This document shows positions 46,337-57,151 of a stretch of DNA of 64,000 nt, in pieces (the stretch's first letter is position 1; each line of letters opens with the position of its first letter). The notes under the pieces are model-generated. The model was not told the DNA's origin. It was given only the letters and a program-made list of their open reading frames with translations, and did not search any database. Position numbers and translations under genes: made by a program. The stretch is from NCBI RefSeq assembly GCF_034140825.1, contig NC_089045.1, positions 28,175,001 through 28,239,000 of the forward strand, given 5' to 3'. This DNA comes from Oryza sativa Japonica Group. Its lineage: Eukaryota; Streptophyta; Magnoliopsida; Poales; Poaceae.

Positions 46337-47686
46337 TCAGTCAGTTCCAGCTTCTTCGCGTTGATGGCTTGAATTGTGCTTGAAAACTGGACAGTTGGGA
46401 TGTGCATCCCTGATTCGTCTCATCGCAGCCATGTCTCCGTCTCCATTGAGCTCTAGCTTCTTCAGCTTGGGGAGGTGTTCAATCCCTGAGAGTGGAAGGG
46501 CATCAATGGAGTCAAAAGACCAGATAATCATCTCGAGCTTAGGAGCCGCCCCGATGTTGACAAAGTCAATGTTGGTGATGTCGCAGCCATCAACAAGCAG
46601 AGACTTGAGATGGTGGAATTCTTCCGTGTTAAAGGTGAGCTTGGTTCCAGTGTAAGACTTGTGCCGAAGCCTCAGGCAGCGTAGAATTCTAAGTTTTCCG
46701 AATACTCGGATTGCATCTTCTCCCAAGTAAGTATTGCTCAGTGTGATCTTGGTGAGTTGGTCGAGCTCAGTGATCCAGTCTGGAAGCCCACTTGTGATGC
46801 CGCTGATGTTAAGGCTCTGAAGAAGTTTTGGAGGGGATACCAAGGTAGCCAGTTTATCTGTTTCAGGCACAGTGCCCTCACTTGTTGCCGGATGGTTGAT
46901 CTGGATCGACAGGGTGAGGAGGCAGCCGTGCAGTTCCTCAATATGTTTGAACAGAAGTGCCAAATTACCGGCTTTCTTGCCATCGAGAATCACACCCAGT
47001 TTCCTCAGTTGCAGGAGCTGCCCAATGTCGATTAAGTCATTAACATTGTTGGAAGCATCAACATGGGACAATATCTCCAGCCTTTCCATTCTCCGGGTGC
47101 CACTGGGAAGCTCCACGGTCGCAGGGGACTCCTCAAACCCATGCGAGTTATTGTCGTTTCGGCTTGGAGAGCCCTTATTGCCGGCAAGCAAATGCTTTAG
47201 CATTGGAAGAAAAAATGATTTCTTGGCAAATGCCCTGATCTTGGTTTGCCTGATGTCCAATGTCTCCAGGTACTGCAGCTTCTCGATTTTCTTGGGAAGT
47301 TGAGTGACACCTTTGTTCCTGAGGCTCAGGTACTTGAGCAGCAGTATCTTGCAAATGTTCTTCAGATGCTTGTTCTTCAGGCCTGTGCAGCCTTCGAGAT
47401 CGAGCACCTTGAGCAGCTGCCATTGATCAGATCCAGGCAGGGAATCAAGGAGAGACAGGATATCACTGGAACGAGATGGCCCTTCTAGTGTCACCCCACT
47501 GTTGATGGAAAACCGGTGAGCCAGATCAAGAGGCAGGCATGTGTCCATGAAGCTGCTTACATCTGTAGCAATGAAGTCGTGGATTTTTGGATGCATTGTG
47601 CAGGCCTTCATCTTGCCTGCAGCACTGGTTTCCCCTGGACAGAGGAACCCTCGATCGATCAGAGCGCCGAAGACGTGCTCAAATTA
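46337..47686 (-). pseudogene. NLR fragment: end of winged helix plus LRR domain
   Basis: The frame can be read from 47686 (HVFGALIDRGFLCPGETSAAGK, the end of the winged-helix region) through the ATG at 47611 to a stop at 46337, about 424 residues from that ATG. It carries the MHP-like linker (CTMHPKIHDFI) and LRRs (LLKVLDLEGCTGL, LKYLSLRNKGV, LPKKIEKLQYLETLDIRQTKI). The coiled coil and nucleotide-binding core are absent, and a stop codon lies immediately upstream of the preserved part, so this is a truncated NLR unless an unseen exon is spliced on. LRR segments match the NLR-like gene at 40.2-43.3 kb closely, e.g. YLETLDIRQTKI against LLETLDIRQTRV, and the two lie tail to tail. Confidence 0.75.
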
Positions 47687-47723
47687 AAACATACCTTGTG
47701 GTCACTATTATCGTAGTGCTATG

Positions 47724-47953
47724 ATCGGCAAGGCCAGGGTCACTCAAAATGTAAAACAGTCTTCGATAGAGTCGTTTCACAAAGTAATAATCATAATCAC
47801 TTTGAGATGTGAAAAATTCGGTAGGAGCAGCATCAAAAGCCAACAGAAGGAACCGAATTCCGTAGCAGCAGTATCGCCATCAATAGATAGTGGTGTTCCC
47901 CTGCGCTGCCGTTCTATCAGCCTTCCATTTTGAGTGACCCTGGCCTTGCCGAT
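47724..47953. repeat. 28-bp perfect inverted repeat enclosing about 174 bp
   Basis: Bases 47724-47751 (ATCGGCAAGGCCAGGGTCAC and on) are the exact complement of 47926-47953. It lies just upstream of the truncated end of the NLR fragment. It could be a small foldback transposon or a rearrangement scar; no clear target duplication was seen. Confidence 0.7.
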
Positions 47954-48863
47954 GTTGGTGTATCTCTTGGACAAGAATGTTGGGTTCCTTGTGAGAACCT
48001 CCGAGGTTGATCCAGAGCCTGTGACGGAATGAAGTTAGCACGGAAGGATGAGACCTAGTCAAACAAGTCACGTAGGCGCCATGTCAGCTAAAACCGCCTT
48101 CAAAGCTGCGGAGGGACCTCGTTTGTCCGGTTTTCGTAAGTTGGGGGACGGGTCGTAGCTGGTTTTGTGGTCAAGGGATGAAAATCAGACTGGGCAACAA
48201 ATAGAGGGACCCAAAGTGAACTTATTCCAAACTACATAGTGAGAAGCTCAGCAGAGTGGGCTTCAAGGCTTAGACCCAAAGACATGGGCCACGTGGCTTA
48301 GGGCCTGGTATGCTCCTATTTATGTGTTGGTTTTGTTAATATCCTACCAAATGTTGATAGTGTCTAATATTGAGAAAATGTTTGACTGTCAAATTTTGGT
48401 AGGGTATGTGTTTCTTGATCGTATCCTCAGGTTTGTGCAAATATAAGAGATGTATGTGTATTGCCTTCATTTGGTAATGCATAATTTTGGTAGGTCGGCA
48501 AGCCAAACTAACCAATACTATCGGAGTTAATTGAGCTTCCCATAAAAAAGAGAGTAAATCGCAAAAGGTTATACTCCCTCAGTTTCTTAATATTGGAAAC
48601 TATTCAGCTTTGAGCTTTGATCATTCGTTTTCCAATATTTATAAACACTAAAAGTTGATGCCATGTTATTAGAAGGGGTGTATCAATTTCTTTCGCTTTG
48701 GTCTAACAATTTGAGGATAATGAAGTTTAAATAGATGGGTCAAAAATTACCGGTTATTAATAAAAATAGAGATGGTATTATAATCTTGTGAGAATCAAAA
48801 TACATGAATAAAATGCACATAAGGTTATTAACAACTTGGACCGTTCAATTGATAACCTCCTAT
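47954..48863. other. Intergenic DNA with MITE remnants
   Basis: No gene. Bases 48010-48240 (containing GGGACCTCGTTTGTCCGG) resemble a widespread rice repeat from memory. Bases 48571-48700 start TACTCCCTCAGTTTCTTAAT, a one-ended Stowaway remnant. Confidence 0.4.
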
Positions 48864-49229
48864 GGGCAGTCCCAACCCTCCACTTAGGATGGTGTCTATG
48901 GCATTAACTACATTGCCATGTAGGACTTTTAACTTATGTGACACTATATTAATTAAGAGAGAGTGAAGAGAGAAAGAAACTGGGTCTTATGCAAGACACA
49001 GCTTCAACACGTAACCTATGCACTACACACTATCAAGTTTTACATTGGGAGAGAATAGTGTCTTTATAATAGATGAAGAATAAATATGATTAGTAGAGAA
49101 GAGAGATGATGTATTTATTAATGGCCCACTTTAAAAAACCATAGGTTGTAGAGTGTAGTTTTTATTGTGATGTCTTATTGACATGGCACCATAGACACTG
49201 CTTATGGATACTATAGGTTGGGACTGCCC
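48864..49229. mobile_element. MITE with GGGCAGTCCCAACC terminal repeats
   Basis: A 366-bp noncoding element starts GGGCAGTCCCAACC and ends with the exact complement GGTTGGGACTGCCC. Subterminal parts also pair (GGTGTCTATGGCA with TGGCACCATAGACAC). The target duplication is unclear, so the superfamily (hAT or PIF) is not assigned. Confidence 0.75.
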
Positions 49230-49989
49230 TTATACCTCTCACTCGTTCGACTTAAAGGACTGTTGTACCTGCTGTGGCTATAGCAACAATATCCATTAAC
49301 TAAAAGACAGCATGATCGCTACAGAGGTTACGCTATACAACCGCAGTTAAGCTGTGCCAAAAAGACACACTATTTCAAACTTTCAATCTCAAATCACAAC
49401 ATCGTAATTCAATTAATTGGTGGTCGTATTATTTGCATTATTTTCTTACAAGAAAAGTTACACGTCTAATGTTGGATTCTTCCAGAGCACTGTGTTTGAA
49501 AACCCCAAGCCATCCACCATTGACCAATGCCACGTCCTGCCAAATCCTCCTCTCCATGACATGTGGGCCCAGCACGCTGCTGTTGACAATAACTATGGCT
49601 CGGTCGTTTTCTTTTCGCACCCTCCACCTCCCCTATTATAGCGTGTCGGACACTGACTCCTCCCATGTTCCTTCCCTGATATCGTCATAACTTAGGTACC
49701 AAATCGCAAAAACACCATCTCTATATGCAAGATTGGACGCGTGGCATCTCCTGAATGGACACGCACCGAGATTTCTCTATCTTGTGGATTAACTTACAAT
49801 ATCGTAATAAGCTGAGGTGTTAAGTGAAAAGTACCCGAGACCCAGTCAGTTACGCTACCAATTTACAAATCACCCCCTCATAAATATTTTTTTAATTCCC
49901 ACTTAGTTCCCCGCTTCTGCGGCGAGTTCTTTCTACCCGTCTCCATTGGAGGTGGTGGGTGCGAGTTGGGAAAGGCGAGAGGGAGGGAG
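49230..49989 (+). promoter_or_regulatory. Upstream region and 5' UTR of the lipase gene
   Basis: No open reading frame with known features. The last 80 bases are GC-rich and look like a 5' UTR. A TATTATAG box at about 49634 is a possible but distant TATA element. Promoter position is inference. Confidence 0.3.
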
Positions 49990-52900
49990 ATGCTGCGAGA
50001 GAGGTCGTCGCGGAGGCGGATGGCGAGCTCGAGCACCGCCGCGGCGGCGCTGGTAGTGGCGGCGCTTCTGCTCTCGTCGTCTCCCTCACCGGCGGCGGCG
50101 GCCGCGGGACGAGGAGGAGGTGACGACTTCTTTCCCCGACCTGTTCTTGATTTTTCTTTTTTTGTTTATTTATTTCGTGGAGCAGTTGCTTGATACGAGT
50201 AGCTCGGGTTCGCGGCTTCTTGGGGGGGAATTGGTGCCGAGTTTTGTACGATTCGTGGTTGCTTTGTGAGTGGAGCGTGCGGCGGAATTTGTAGGAATGC
50301 GCGATTGAGAAAGTCAATGCGAAGGTGTGACAGGATGGGGGATTTCGTGAAATTCTGTGCGAATTAGAGGGTTTAATGATGGGGAGAGTATGAAATGTGT
50401 TAGAATTAGTATATTGACTGCTATGGCTGCAAGGTTATTGGTAATTTGACTGAATCTGTGCGATGTTTAACTGGGAATGGAGTTGAAAAATTCAGAGTAA
50501 ATGCTCCATGAGTTTTCAAGGTCAGATGTTTCGTACGGCTGTACCGTTGCTTCTGTACTGTGAAGCATATTAAGCCGATGTATTGCAAGCAATCTCATAA
50601 TGTAGATAGAGATGTACTGGCTATGATAGCGTGGGCAATGTGGCTGAAATCGTTTAGCTTTACTTATGTTCTTCCTGAGATCTGAAAATCCTGCTAGATT
50701 CTCAGCAATGAACTCTGCCAATCTAGCATATATGGGGTTTCCAGGGGCTATCTGAAATTCTGATTTATGCAATTGCTCTTATGGTAACATGATTTTTTTA
50801 GGTTATGGGAACAGGATTAGCAAACCTATATTTTTGTTAAATGCAACAGAGTTGTTTACATTTTGTTTCCTAATGCAGAACTCAGGATGAAGCATTCTGA
50901 TGGTGGCTATTCTTATAACCGCACTCTCGCCCATATTTTTGTGCAATATGCATCTGCTGTAAGTTCCTTCTTGAACATGACAGTAATCACTTGTTTTTGT
51001 TGAGAACTGCTCAGATTAATTCCTGAAACCAATTTCCTATTGCCCTAGCAAGACAAGTTTTCTGATGAGAACTGCTTTTAGTGCTTGTTTGCAACTTGCA
51101 CAAGTCCCTTCCTGTTCCATTCAATAAATCCAACGACTAGTATCCTGCCTTACTTTTGCTTATTGCAAGATTTCAACTCCAAATACTTCTTTTGACTGAA
51201 AAAGTTTTCTAGTATTCTTCATTCATCATCTTAGAGGATAGTACTTGTTTTGAACTCATGTTTGAGTTTTCTCATGAAATGTTTATGTACATGTCTTACG
51301 TAAATGCATTTCAGGTGTATACGTCTGACTTAACCTCACTTTTCGCGTGGACATGCCCAAGGTGTCAAAGTGACACAAAGGTGTGCACTTATGAGTCCCA
51401 AGATTGAACTTGTTTGCTGTGCTGCTTCTACAAGCCCTTCTGCTGTTCCTTGTTGTCTGATTATGTTATTGTTGGCATTATTAATGCAGGGTTTTGAGAT
51501 GATAGAGATAATTGTAGATGTGGAGAACTGCTTACAGGTTCATTATCTTTTAGTGCTCTTGCAAAATCCTCTTCTGCTTCCATGCATTTCTGAGTGGGCA
51601 TTTATGTTCCTATATTAAACGATATATAATTCTGACCAGGCTTTTGTTGGAGTCGCCCCTGATCCACAATCCATACTCATTGCTTTTAGAGGCACACAAG
51701 AACACAGGTATAAATGATGTTTTCGTTAGATGTACCTTACTAGTGGCTACCATGTGGAAGCAAGAGGAACTTGTTCACTCCCCCATCCTTTTAACTTGTT
51801 TCCTTGAACTTGTGAAGTGTCTCGAATTGGATTGAAGATCTCTTCTGGAAGCAGCTTGATGTAGGTTATCCAGGCATGCCAGATGCAATGGTAATTCCAC
51901 TAGTCAAGTTTCTATTGTTTTTGGGGGAAATATCATTAAATTAGTGATATAACTCTATTTTGCTTGATGTTTTTCTATTTATGTAGGTTCATCATGGGTT
52001 TTATACTGCATATTATAATACAACAGTGCGGCATGAGATCTTGGAATCTGTTCGGTGGGCAAGGAAGACATATGGAAGGCTACCTATAAATGTTGTAGGT
52101 CACTCGATGGGAGGGGCTTTAGCATCGTTCTGTGCCCTTGACCTCTCTGTACGTGCCTTTGATCCATCTGGATGTTTTTTCTGTTACATGGCCATGATTT
52201 ATCCTCAACTCTTGGGACTTTTGGTTCATACATGGGATATCATGAACCATATTTCCCTTGAACCACGCCATTAGGAACATATGAAAATCCAAGTTTTTCT
52301 TGTATGAAATATTTCGTTTTTCTAATTTATAGCCTCTGTTATTGCATCAAATTTATGAAGCAAGTGTAAATATGTGATCTTTCAATATAAGATTTATTTT
52401 AACTATTGTATGTAGGCATGTTGGAATCAAGGAACTGATTTCTGGCCTTTTCCAGGTTAAGTATGGATCGCAGGAAGTTCAACTCATGACTTTTGGACAG
52501 CCTCGGGTAGGCAATCCTTCTTTTGCTGCGTACTTCAGTGACCAAGTCCCGAGAACAATCCGTGTGACCCATCAGAATGACATTGTCCCACACTTGCCAC
52601 CATATTTTTGCTACCTTGGCGAATGGACATATCACCACTTCTCGAGAGAGGTTAGTCTCTGATACTTACAAAAAAAGGACTGAAGTTCTTCTAGACCTTT
52701 TTAAATCAATTGTTTCTTCGTCATTTATCTGTCTTCAGGTTTGGCTTCATGAGACCATAGTAGGAAATGTAGTTACTAGGAATGAGACCATCTGTGATGG
52801 ATCAGGCGAGGACCCAACATGCAGCAGGTATCTATCTGCTTTACACAGTTTTTGGCACGCATGATCTTCACATAACTTACCATTGGTCTTGCTTGAATAG

Positions 52901-53090
52901 ATCGGTCTACGGCAGAAGTGTTGCAGATCATCTTGAATACTACGGTGTCTCACTACACGCTGATTCAAGGGGAACCTGTCAATTTGTGATTGGCTCAACC
53001 AACATGGCATATGGTACCATTCTTGAAGTTGATAGAACCATCATCATGACAAGATATCCGCAAGAGTGGCACGCCGTGGAATCTATTTAA
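49990..53090 (+). CDS. Secreted class 3 (fungal-type) triacylglycerol lipase
   Basis: Ten exons join in frame with GT/AG borders: 49990-50119, 50879-50958, 51315-51380, 51490-51537, 51640-51707, 51818-51890, 51987-52148, 52456-52650, 52739-52827 and 52901-53090, giving 366 residues. Residues 1-39 are a basic start plus hydrophobic core (TAAAALVVAALLL) ending in AAAAA, a signal peptide; Met11 is an alternative start. The alpha/beta-hydrolase core has the nucleophile Ser195 in GHSMGG, Asp251 in THQNDIVPHLPP and His314 in DHLEYYG, matching the order and context of fungal lipases such as that of Thermomyces. The oxyanion-loop region reads IAFRGTQ. Such enzymes hydrolyse acyl esters of glycerolipids; plant members act in lipid turnover and defence. 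Cys residues near the C-terminus (CDGSGEDPTC, GTC) suggest disulfides. The gene looks intact. Confidence 0.93.
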
Positions 53091-54764
53091 CCCTTTGCCC
53101 GAGGGTAAATTGTATATAATTATTTTCCTTTTGTGCATATAGCTCATGTAATGTAGGTGTACTGGGTTCTCCAGGAGCTCTCCTGAGGATAAGGAGAGGT
53201 TTCATTTTTAATATGTGCCCCCCTTTACTCAAGTGAGAATTGTACATGGAAGCTCCATATGAACATTGTAGACACGCCTTTATTGATGTACATAGCAATA
53301 TCAATGGAATAAATAATAGAAGGATTTGATGGTATTATATGCTTTTTCACCCATTGTGATCCCCCCTTTAATTTATCGTGCAGAGAGATTGCCAGATTTT
53401 TCTCTCTGCATTTTCATCCCCACCATTCCAGTTACATTCATGTCAAATATGTATTTGCCGATAAAATAGTGTTGCTCCTTGCAGATTTGAGGAGCCAAGA
53501 ACTGATGAGAATCAGAAGATGCAAAGCTCTATGGTTGGTGGGCACTGCTAGGTCAGATAAAGAAGGATAAGAATACATGTCTATCCACATATTCTCCATT
53601 TTTCATCTGCTTGTTCATAGGGTTTGCATTGCAGCACATCAACACTAACTGTTTCATAGCATCACTTTTTTGCATCATCTGCAGAGAAAATATGCAAAGC
53701 AAAGATTTGCCCGTTCGGGTTTCCGCGTGGCGAATGCCTGCATATCTGATAAGGTCACAAAACTGAGAATCTTCAAAAGTTAGAATGAACATTGTATGAC
53801 AAATTGAACAGATGACACTTGACAAGATGAGCCTAATGGTGTGAGTCAGCAAGTACAGTGAAGATCTCCAGAGACAACAGGTATAAGTTGCAAATTGGAC
53901 ATATTCCGGACTGTGGCAGATAAGGTCAGAAGAGATATTTGTGTGACTGTACGATGGACTGGAAGCTCTTTGCCTGAAGATGCTACTCAGAACCAGCCTA
54001 ATATCTGATATCTCCATCCAGACGGTGCTGTTCTGGTCAAGTCAATAATTTTTGATAAATTTCATTAAAAAAAACTAAAAGTTTTTAGGTGTCTGTGTAA
54101 GAAAAAACTCTGCTAGTTTGTTTCAGACACCCAATGTTTCGAGGTAAAACATTTTGCAGAGCTGGTGCTATACTGCCATGATGCATATGTGATGTGATAG
54201 GATGAAACTGATTACCAATAATGTGGTTAGCAAGATTGCTGAAAATCTCAAGGGAAAACAAGGGATGCATTGGCAGATTGGGCAGATTATTGATAGATGA
54301 TGAGAAAATTCAGAGACATTGGTCATCAAGCTGGAGAGATTCTGCCATTGGGATAAGGTCAGAATAGGTAGAGCGCGTGTGCTGAATGAGACTACTGCAG
54401 GAAGCTGATCCCTCCTACATAGAAAGCGGCTGTTCTTAGCGTGTGGAATCAGATCCTGGCGTCAAAGTTATTACTGTCATGCGACGACGCGTGCGTGGCC
54501 GTGTTTGTGTTGGCATCATTATTTTGAATGTGTCTGTTATTCTCTTCTGAACTTTTGTGTTTACTGTCAAAACTCTGAAGTTGTCAAGAATGCTTCAGAC
54601 TCAGTTTCAGAGAGAATTGGTTAGTTATGTTATCAACTTAAGCTTATTTTCCAGAAATTACAAGCTTCAGATTGTCAGTAAGTGCAGAACAAAATTGTGT
54701 AATCCCCACAACTTTTGAGATTACTTAGTCTGTTGCCACCATATAATTAACTAAAATCCATATA
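53091..54764. other. Lipase 3' UTR, then DNA without a recognised gene
   Basis: The first 220 bases are the probable lipase 3' UTR, with AATAAATAATA at about 53309. The rest has many short frames but no recognisable protein. A 155-codon minus-strand frame at 53.55-54.02 kb has no domain I recognise. Confidence 0.45.
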
Positions 54765-54766
54765 TA

Positions 54767-55001
54767 TTCCCTCCATTTTTTAATAGATGACACCGTTGAC
54801 TTTTTCTCACATGTTTGACCATTCGTCTTATTTAAAAAAATTTACGTAATTATAATTTATTTTGTTATGAGTTGTTTTATCACTCATAGTACTTTAAGTG
54901 TGATTTATATCTTATACATTTGCATAAAATTTTTGAATAAGACGAATGGTCAAACATATGAGAAAAAGTCAACGGCGTCATCTATTAAAAAACGGAGGTA
55001 G
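54767..55001. mobile_element. Stowaway MITE
   Basis: The ends TTCCCTCCATTTTTTAATAG and CTATTAAAAAACGGAGGTAG carry TA flanks and the inner arms GTTGACTTTTTCTCACATG. It is the same subfamily as 55,862-56,095 but in the opposite orientation. Confidence 0.85.
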
Positions 55002-55153
55002 TATATGCTTTGCTAGGTGAGGCATGCATGCATATATACTGTATACTACTCCGTATAAAAGATTTTCATACATGTATGTATATACACTCTGAAGATCCTG
55101 TTTAATTAGTTATGAACCTTAACTTAACTGAGGAATGCTACAGGTACAAAATA

Positions 55154-55380
55154 CTCCCTCTGTTTTCTTAATATATGATATTATTGACTTTAGACATATG
55201 TTTCGACATTTTATTAAAAAAAAACTTAATTGTCACCTATGTTTTGTTTATTTTATTAATAAAGGTGCTTGAATCATGACTTATAGTATTCATTTGCACA
55301 AAAAATTTTGAATGAAACAAACAGTTAAATGTATATCTAAAAGTCATTAACGTTATATATTATAAAAAAAACAGAGGCAA
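55154..55380. mobile_element. Stowaway MITE, diverged
   Basis: It begins CTCCCTCTGTTTTCTTAATA and ends AAACAGAGGCAA, with TA on both sides. The arms pair imperfectly, so it is an older copy than its neighbours. Confidence 0.7.
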
Positions 55381-55616
55381 TACTAAGACGTTCACAAATA
55401 TCCATACAAATAAAGTTGTACTACATGCATGCTAATTTCAAAAGCTTTATAAAATTGAGACTTTGAAAGATGGTCAACAAAAAAGGAAAGATCCCAAGGT
55501 CCACGGCCCTTGGTGAACACAAACATCGATTCTCTTATCCAAAAACCATCCAACCTTTAGCCTGTGCCTGTATAATATATTTATAATATATTTCAGTAGA
55601 AGATCAGAATAATGTA

Positions 55617-55848
55617 CTCCCTCCATATTTTAATGTATGATGCCGTTGACTTTTTAACCAACGTTTGACTATTCGTCTTATTCAAAATTTTTATGCAAAT
55701 ATAATAATACTTATGTCATGCTTAAAGAACATTTGATGATAAATCAAGTCACAATAAAATAAATTATAATTACATAAATTTTTTGAATAAGACGAAAAGT
55801 CAAACGTTTGTCAAAAAGTCAACGGCGTCATATATTATACGGAGGGAG
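55617..55848. mobile_element. Stowaway MITE
   Basis: It begins CTCCCTCCATATTTTAATG and ends ATATTATACGGAGGGAG, with TA on both sides and GCCGTTGACTTTTTAACC arms. It is the same family as 3,552-3,791. Confidence 0.85.
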
Positions 55849-55861
55849 TAATTAACAAGTA

Positions 55862-56095
55862 CTCCCTTCGTTTTTTAATAGATGACGCCGTTGACTTTTT
55901 CTCACATGTTTGACCATTCGTCTTATTCAAAAATTTTATGCAAATGTATAAGATATAAATCACACTTAAAGTACTATGAGTGATAAAACGACTCATAACA
56001 AAATAAATTATAATTACGTAATTTTTTTTAATAAGACGAATGGTCAAACATGCGAGAAAAAGTCAACGGCGTCATCTATTAAAAAACGGAGGTAG
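55862..56095. mobile_element. Stowaway MITE abutting the first glutaredoxin promoter
   Basis: It begins CTCCCTTCGTTTTTTAATAG and ends CTATTAAAAAACGGAGGTAG, with TA on both sides. It lies 13 bp from the preceding MITE, and its right end is 28 bp from the TATA box of the glutaredoxin gene. Confidence 0.85.
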
Positions 56096-56123
56096 TAGTA
56101 GCAACAAATACCTTTCTCTAAGC

Positions 56124-56132
56124 CTATAAAAG
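56124..56132 (+). promoter_or_regulatory. TATA box of the first glutaredoxin gene
   Basis: CTATAAAAG lies 131 bp upstream of the ATG, followed by a leader rich in CAACAACAA and CCAAATCATC. The position fits a start site near 56160 and a 5' UTR of about 100 bases. Confidence 0.65.
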
Positions 56133-56262
56133 GCTAGCCACCCAGCAACAACAAACCACACCTAAGCTAAGCTACACTTCCAAATCATCATCTCAACTTC
56201 TCAAGCACACAGTGATCGAGAAGCTACTGGAAGCATCTAGAAGGGGTTCCAGGTCTCGATCG

Positions 56263-56589
56263 ATGGAGAGGGTGGCGAAGCTGGCGTCGGAGAGGGCGGT
56301 GGTGGTGTTCACGGCGAGCAACTGCGGCATGTGCCACGCCGTGACGAGCCTCCTCGTCGGCGAGCTGGGCGTCAACGCCGCCGTGCACGAGCTCGACAAG
56401 GACCCCCGCGGCAGGGACATGGAGAGGGAGCTCGCCAGGAGGCTCAACGGCGGCGGCGGCGGCGGCCGCGCCCTGCCGGCGGTGTTCGTCGGAGGCAACC
56501 TCGTCGGCGGCGCCAACCGGGTCATGTCGCTCCACCTCGCCGGCGAGCTCGTCCCCATGCTCAAGAACGCCGGCGCGCTCTGGCTCTAG
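56263..56589 (+). CDS. CC-type (ROXY) glutaredoxin, active site CGMC
   Basis: A single-exon gene of 108 residues, the usual length for land-plant class III glutaredoxins. The N-terminus [19 protein letters not shown] leads into the active site Cys21-Gly-Met-Cys24. This is a change from the CC-x-C/S pattern that names the class, since the second Cys is Gly. The glutathione-binding fold shows the cis-Pro LPAVFVGG segment and GGANRVM. A six-Gly run interrupts the loop before it. The C-terminal ALWL is the motif by which ROXY proteins contact TGA bZIP factors and co-repressors. Its role is therefore likely nuclear redox or transcription control of defence, nutrient or developmental genes rather than bulk reduction. 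The ATG at 56263 was chosen because no upstream in-frame ATG exists. Its tandem paralogue is at 62,005. Confidence 0.92.
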   Translation: MERVAKLASERAVVVFTASNCGMCHAVTSLLVGELGVNAAVHELDKDPRGRDMERELARRLNGGGGGGRALPAVFVGGNLVGGANRVMSLHLAGELVPMLKNAGALWL

Positions 56590-57151
56590 TGTATATACGT
56601 GTGTGCATGCAGAATGCAGTTAATGCAGCGAATTAAGCCAGGTTTTTTATGTCCTCCTGTGCTGATGAGAATAAATCAAATCGATCGATCGAGTGGTGTA
56701 ATGGTGAAGTTGTTGTAAATGTCGTCCATTTCGATAAATAAATTTAGTTCTGATGAAAATGTTCTAACTTTTTATTAATTTAATTTGGATGTGTATAATA
56801 TGTTTGCTGAAAAAAATATATCGTCGATGTGTTCTTTTTTTTCTGACATAAGAAGGTAAATGAGCATTACAAAGTTACAGGAAGAAGGGAATGAAAAAGA
56901 GAATGAGAATGAGAGGGAGTAAGGAGGAGAATGTACAAAAGTTCAAAATATTCGTGGGATCAAGATGATCAACGAAGGGATGTGATGGTTCAATTTGTGA
57001 AATATTCGTGACATTTACCAGTTATATAGAAGATGCAATATAGTAGTTATAGTATGAGGAATTTTACAATCCTTGAGAAATTATTTTGAGGAACCTAAAT
57101 TTCGCACTAAAATTTTTGGTACCTAGAGGTACTTAGTACCTTATAGTATAG
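56590..57151. other. Glutaredoxin 3' UTR and intergenic DNA
   Basis: A possible polyadenylation region (AATAAATCAAATCG, GATAAATAAATTT) lies within 180 bp of the stop. The remainder is AT-rich without features. Confidence 0.5.

Noticed and set aside
53553-54017. 155-codon minus-strand frame
   Set aside because: No recognised motif, Cys/Ser-rich AT-biased composition, no splice or promoter context.
56331-56636. Arg-rich frame overlapping the first glutaredoxin, and the equivalent at 62,076-62,345
   Set aside because: Shadow frames produced by high third-position GC of the glutaredoxin genes.
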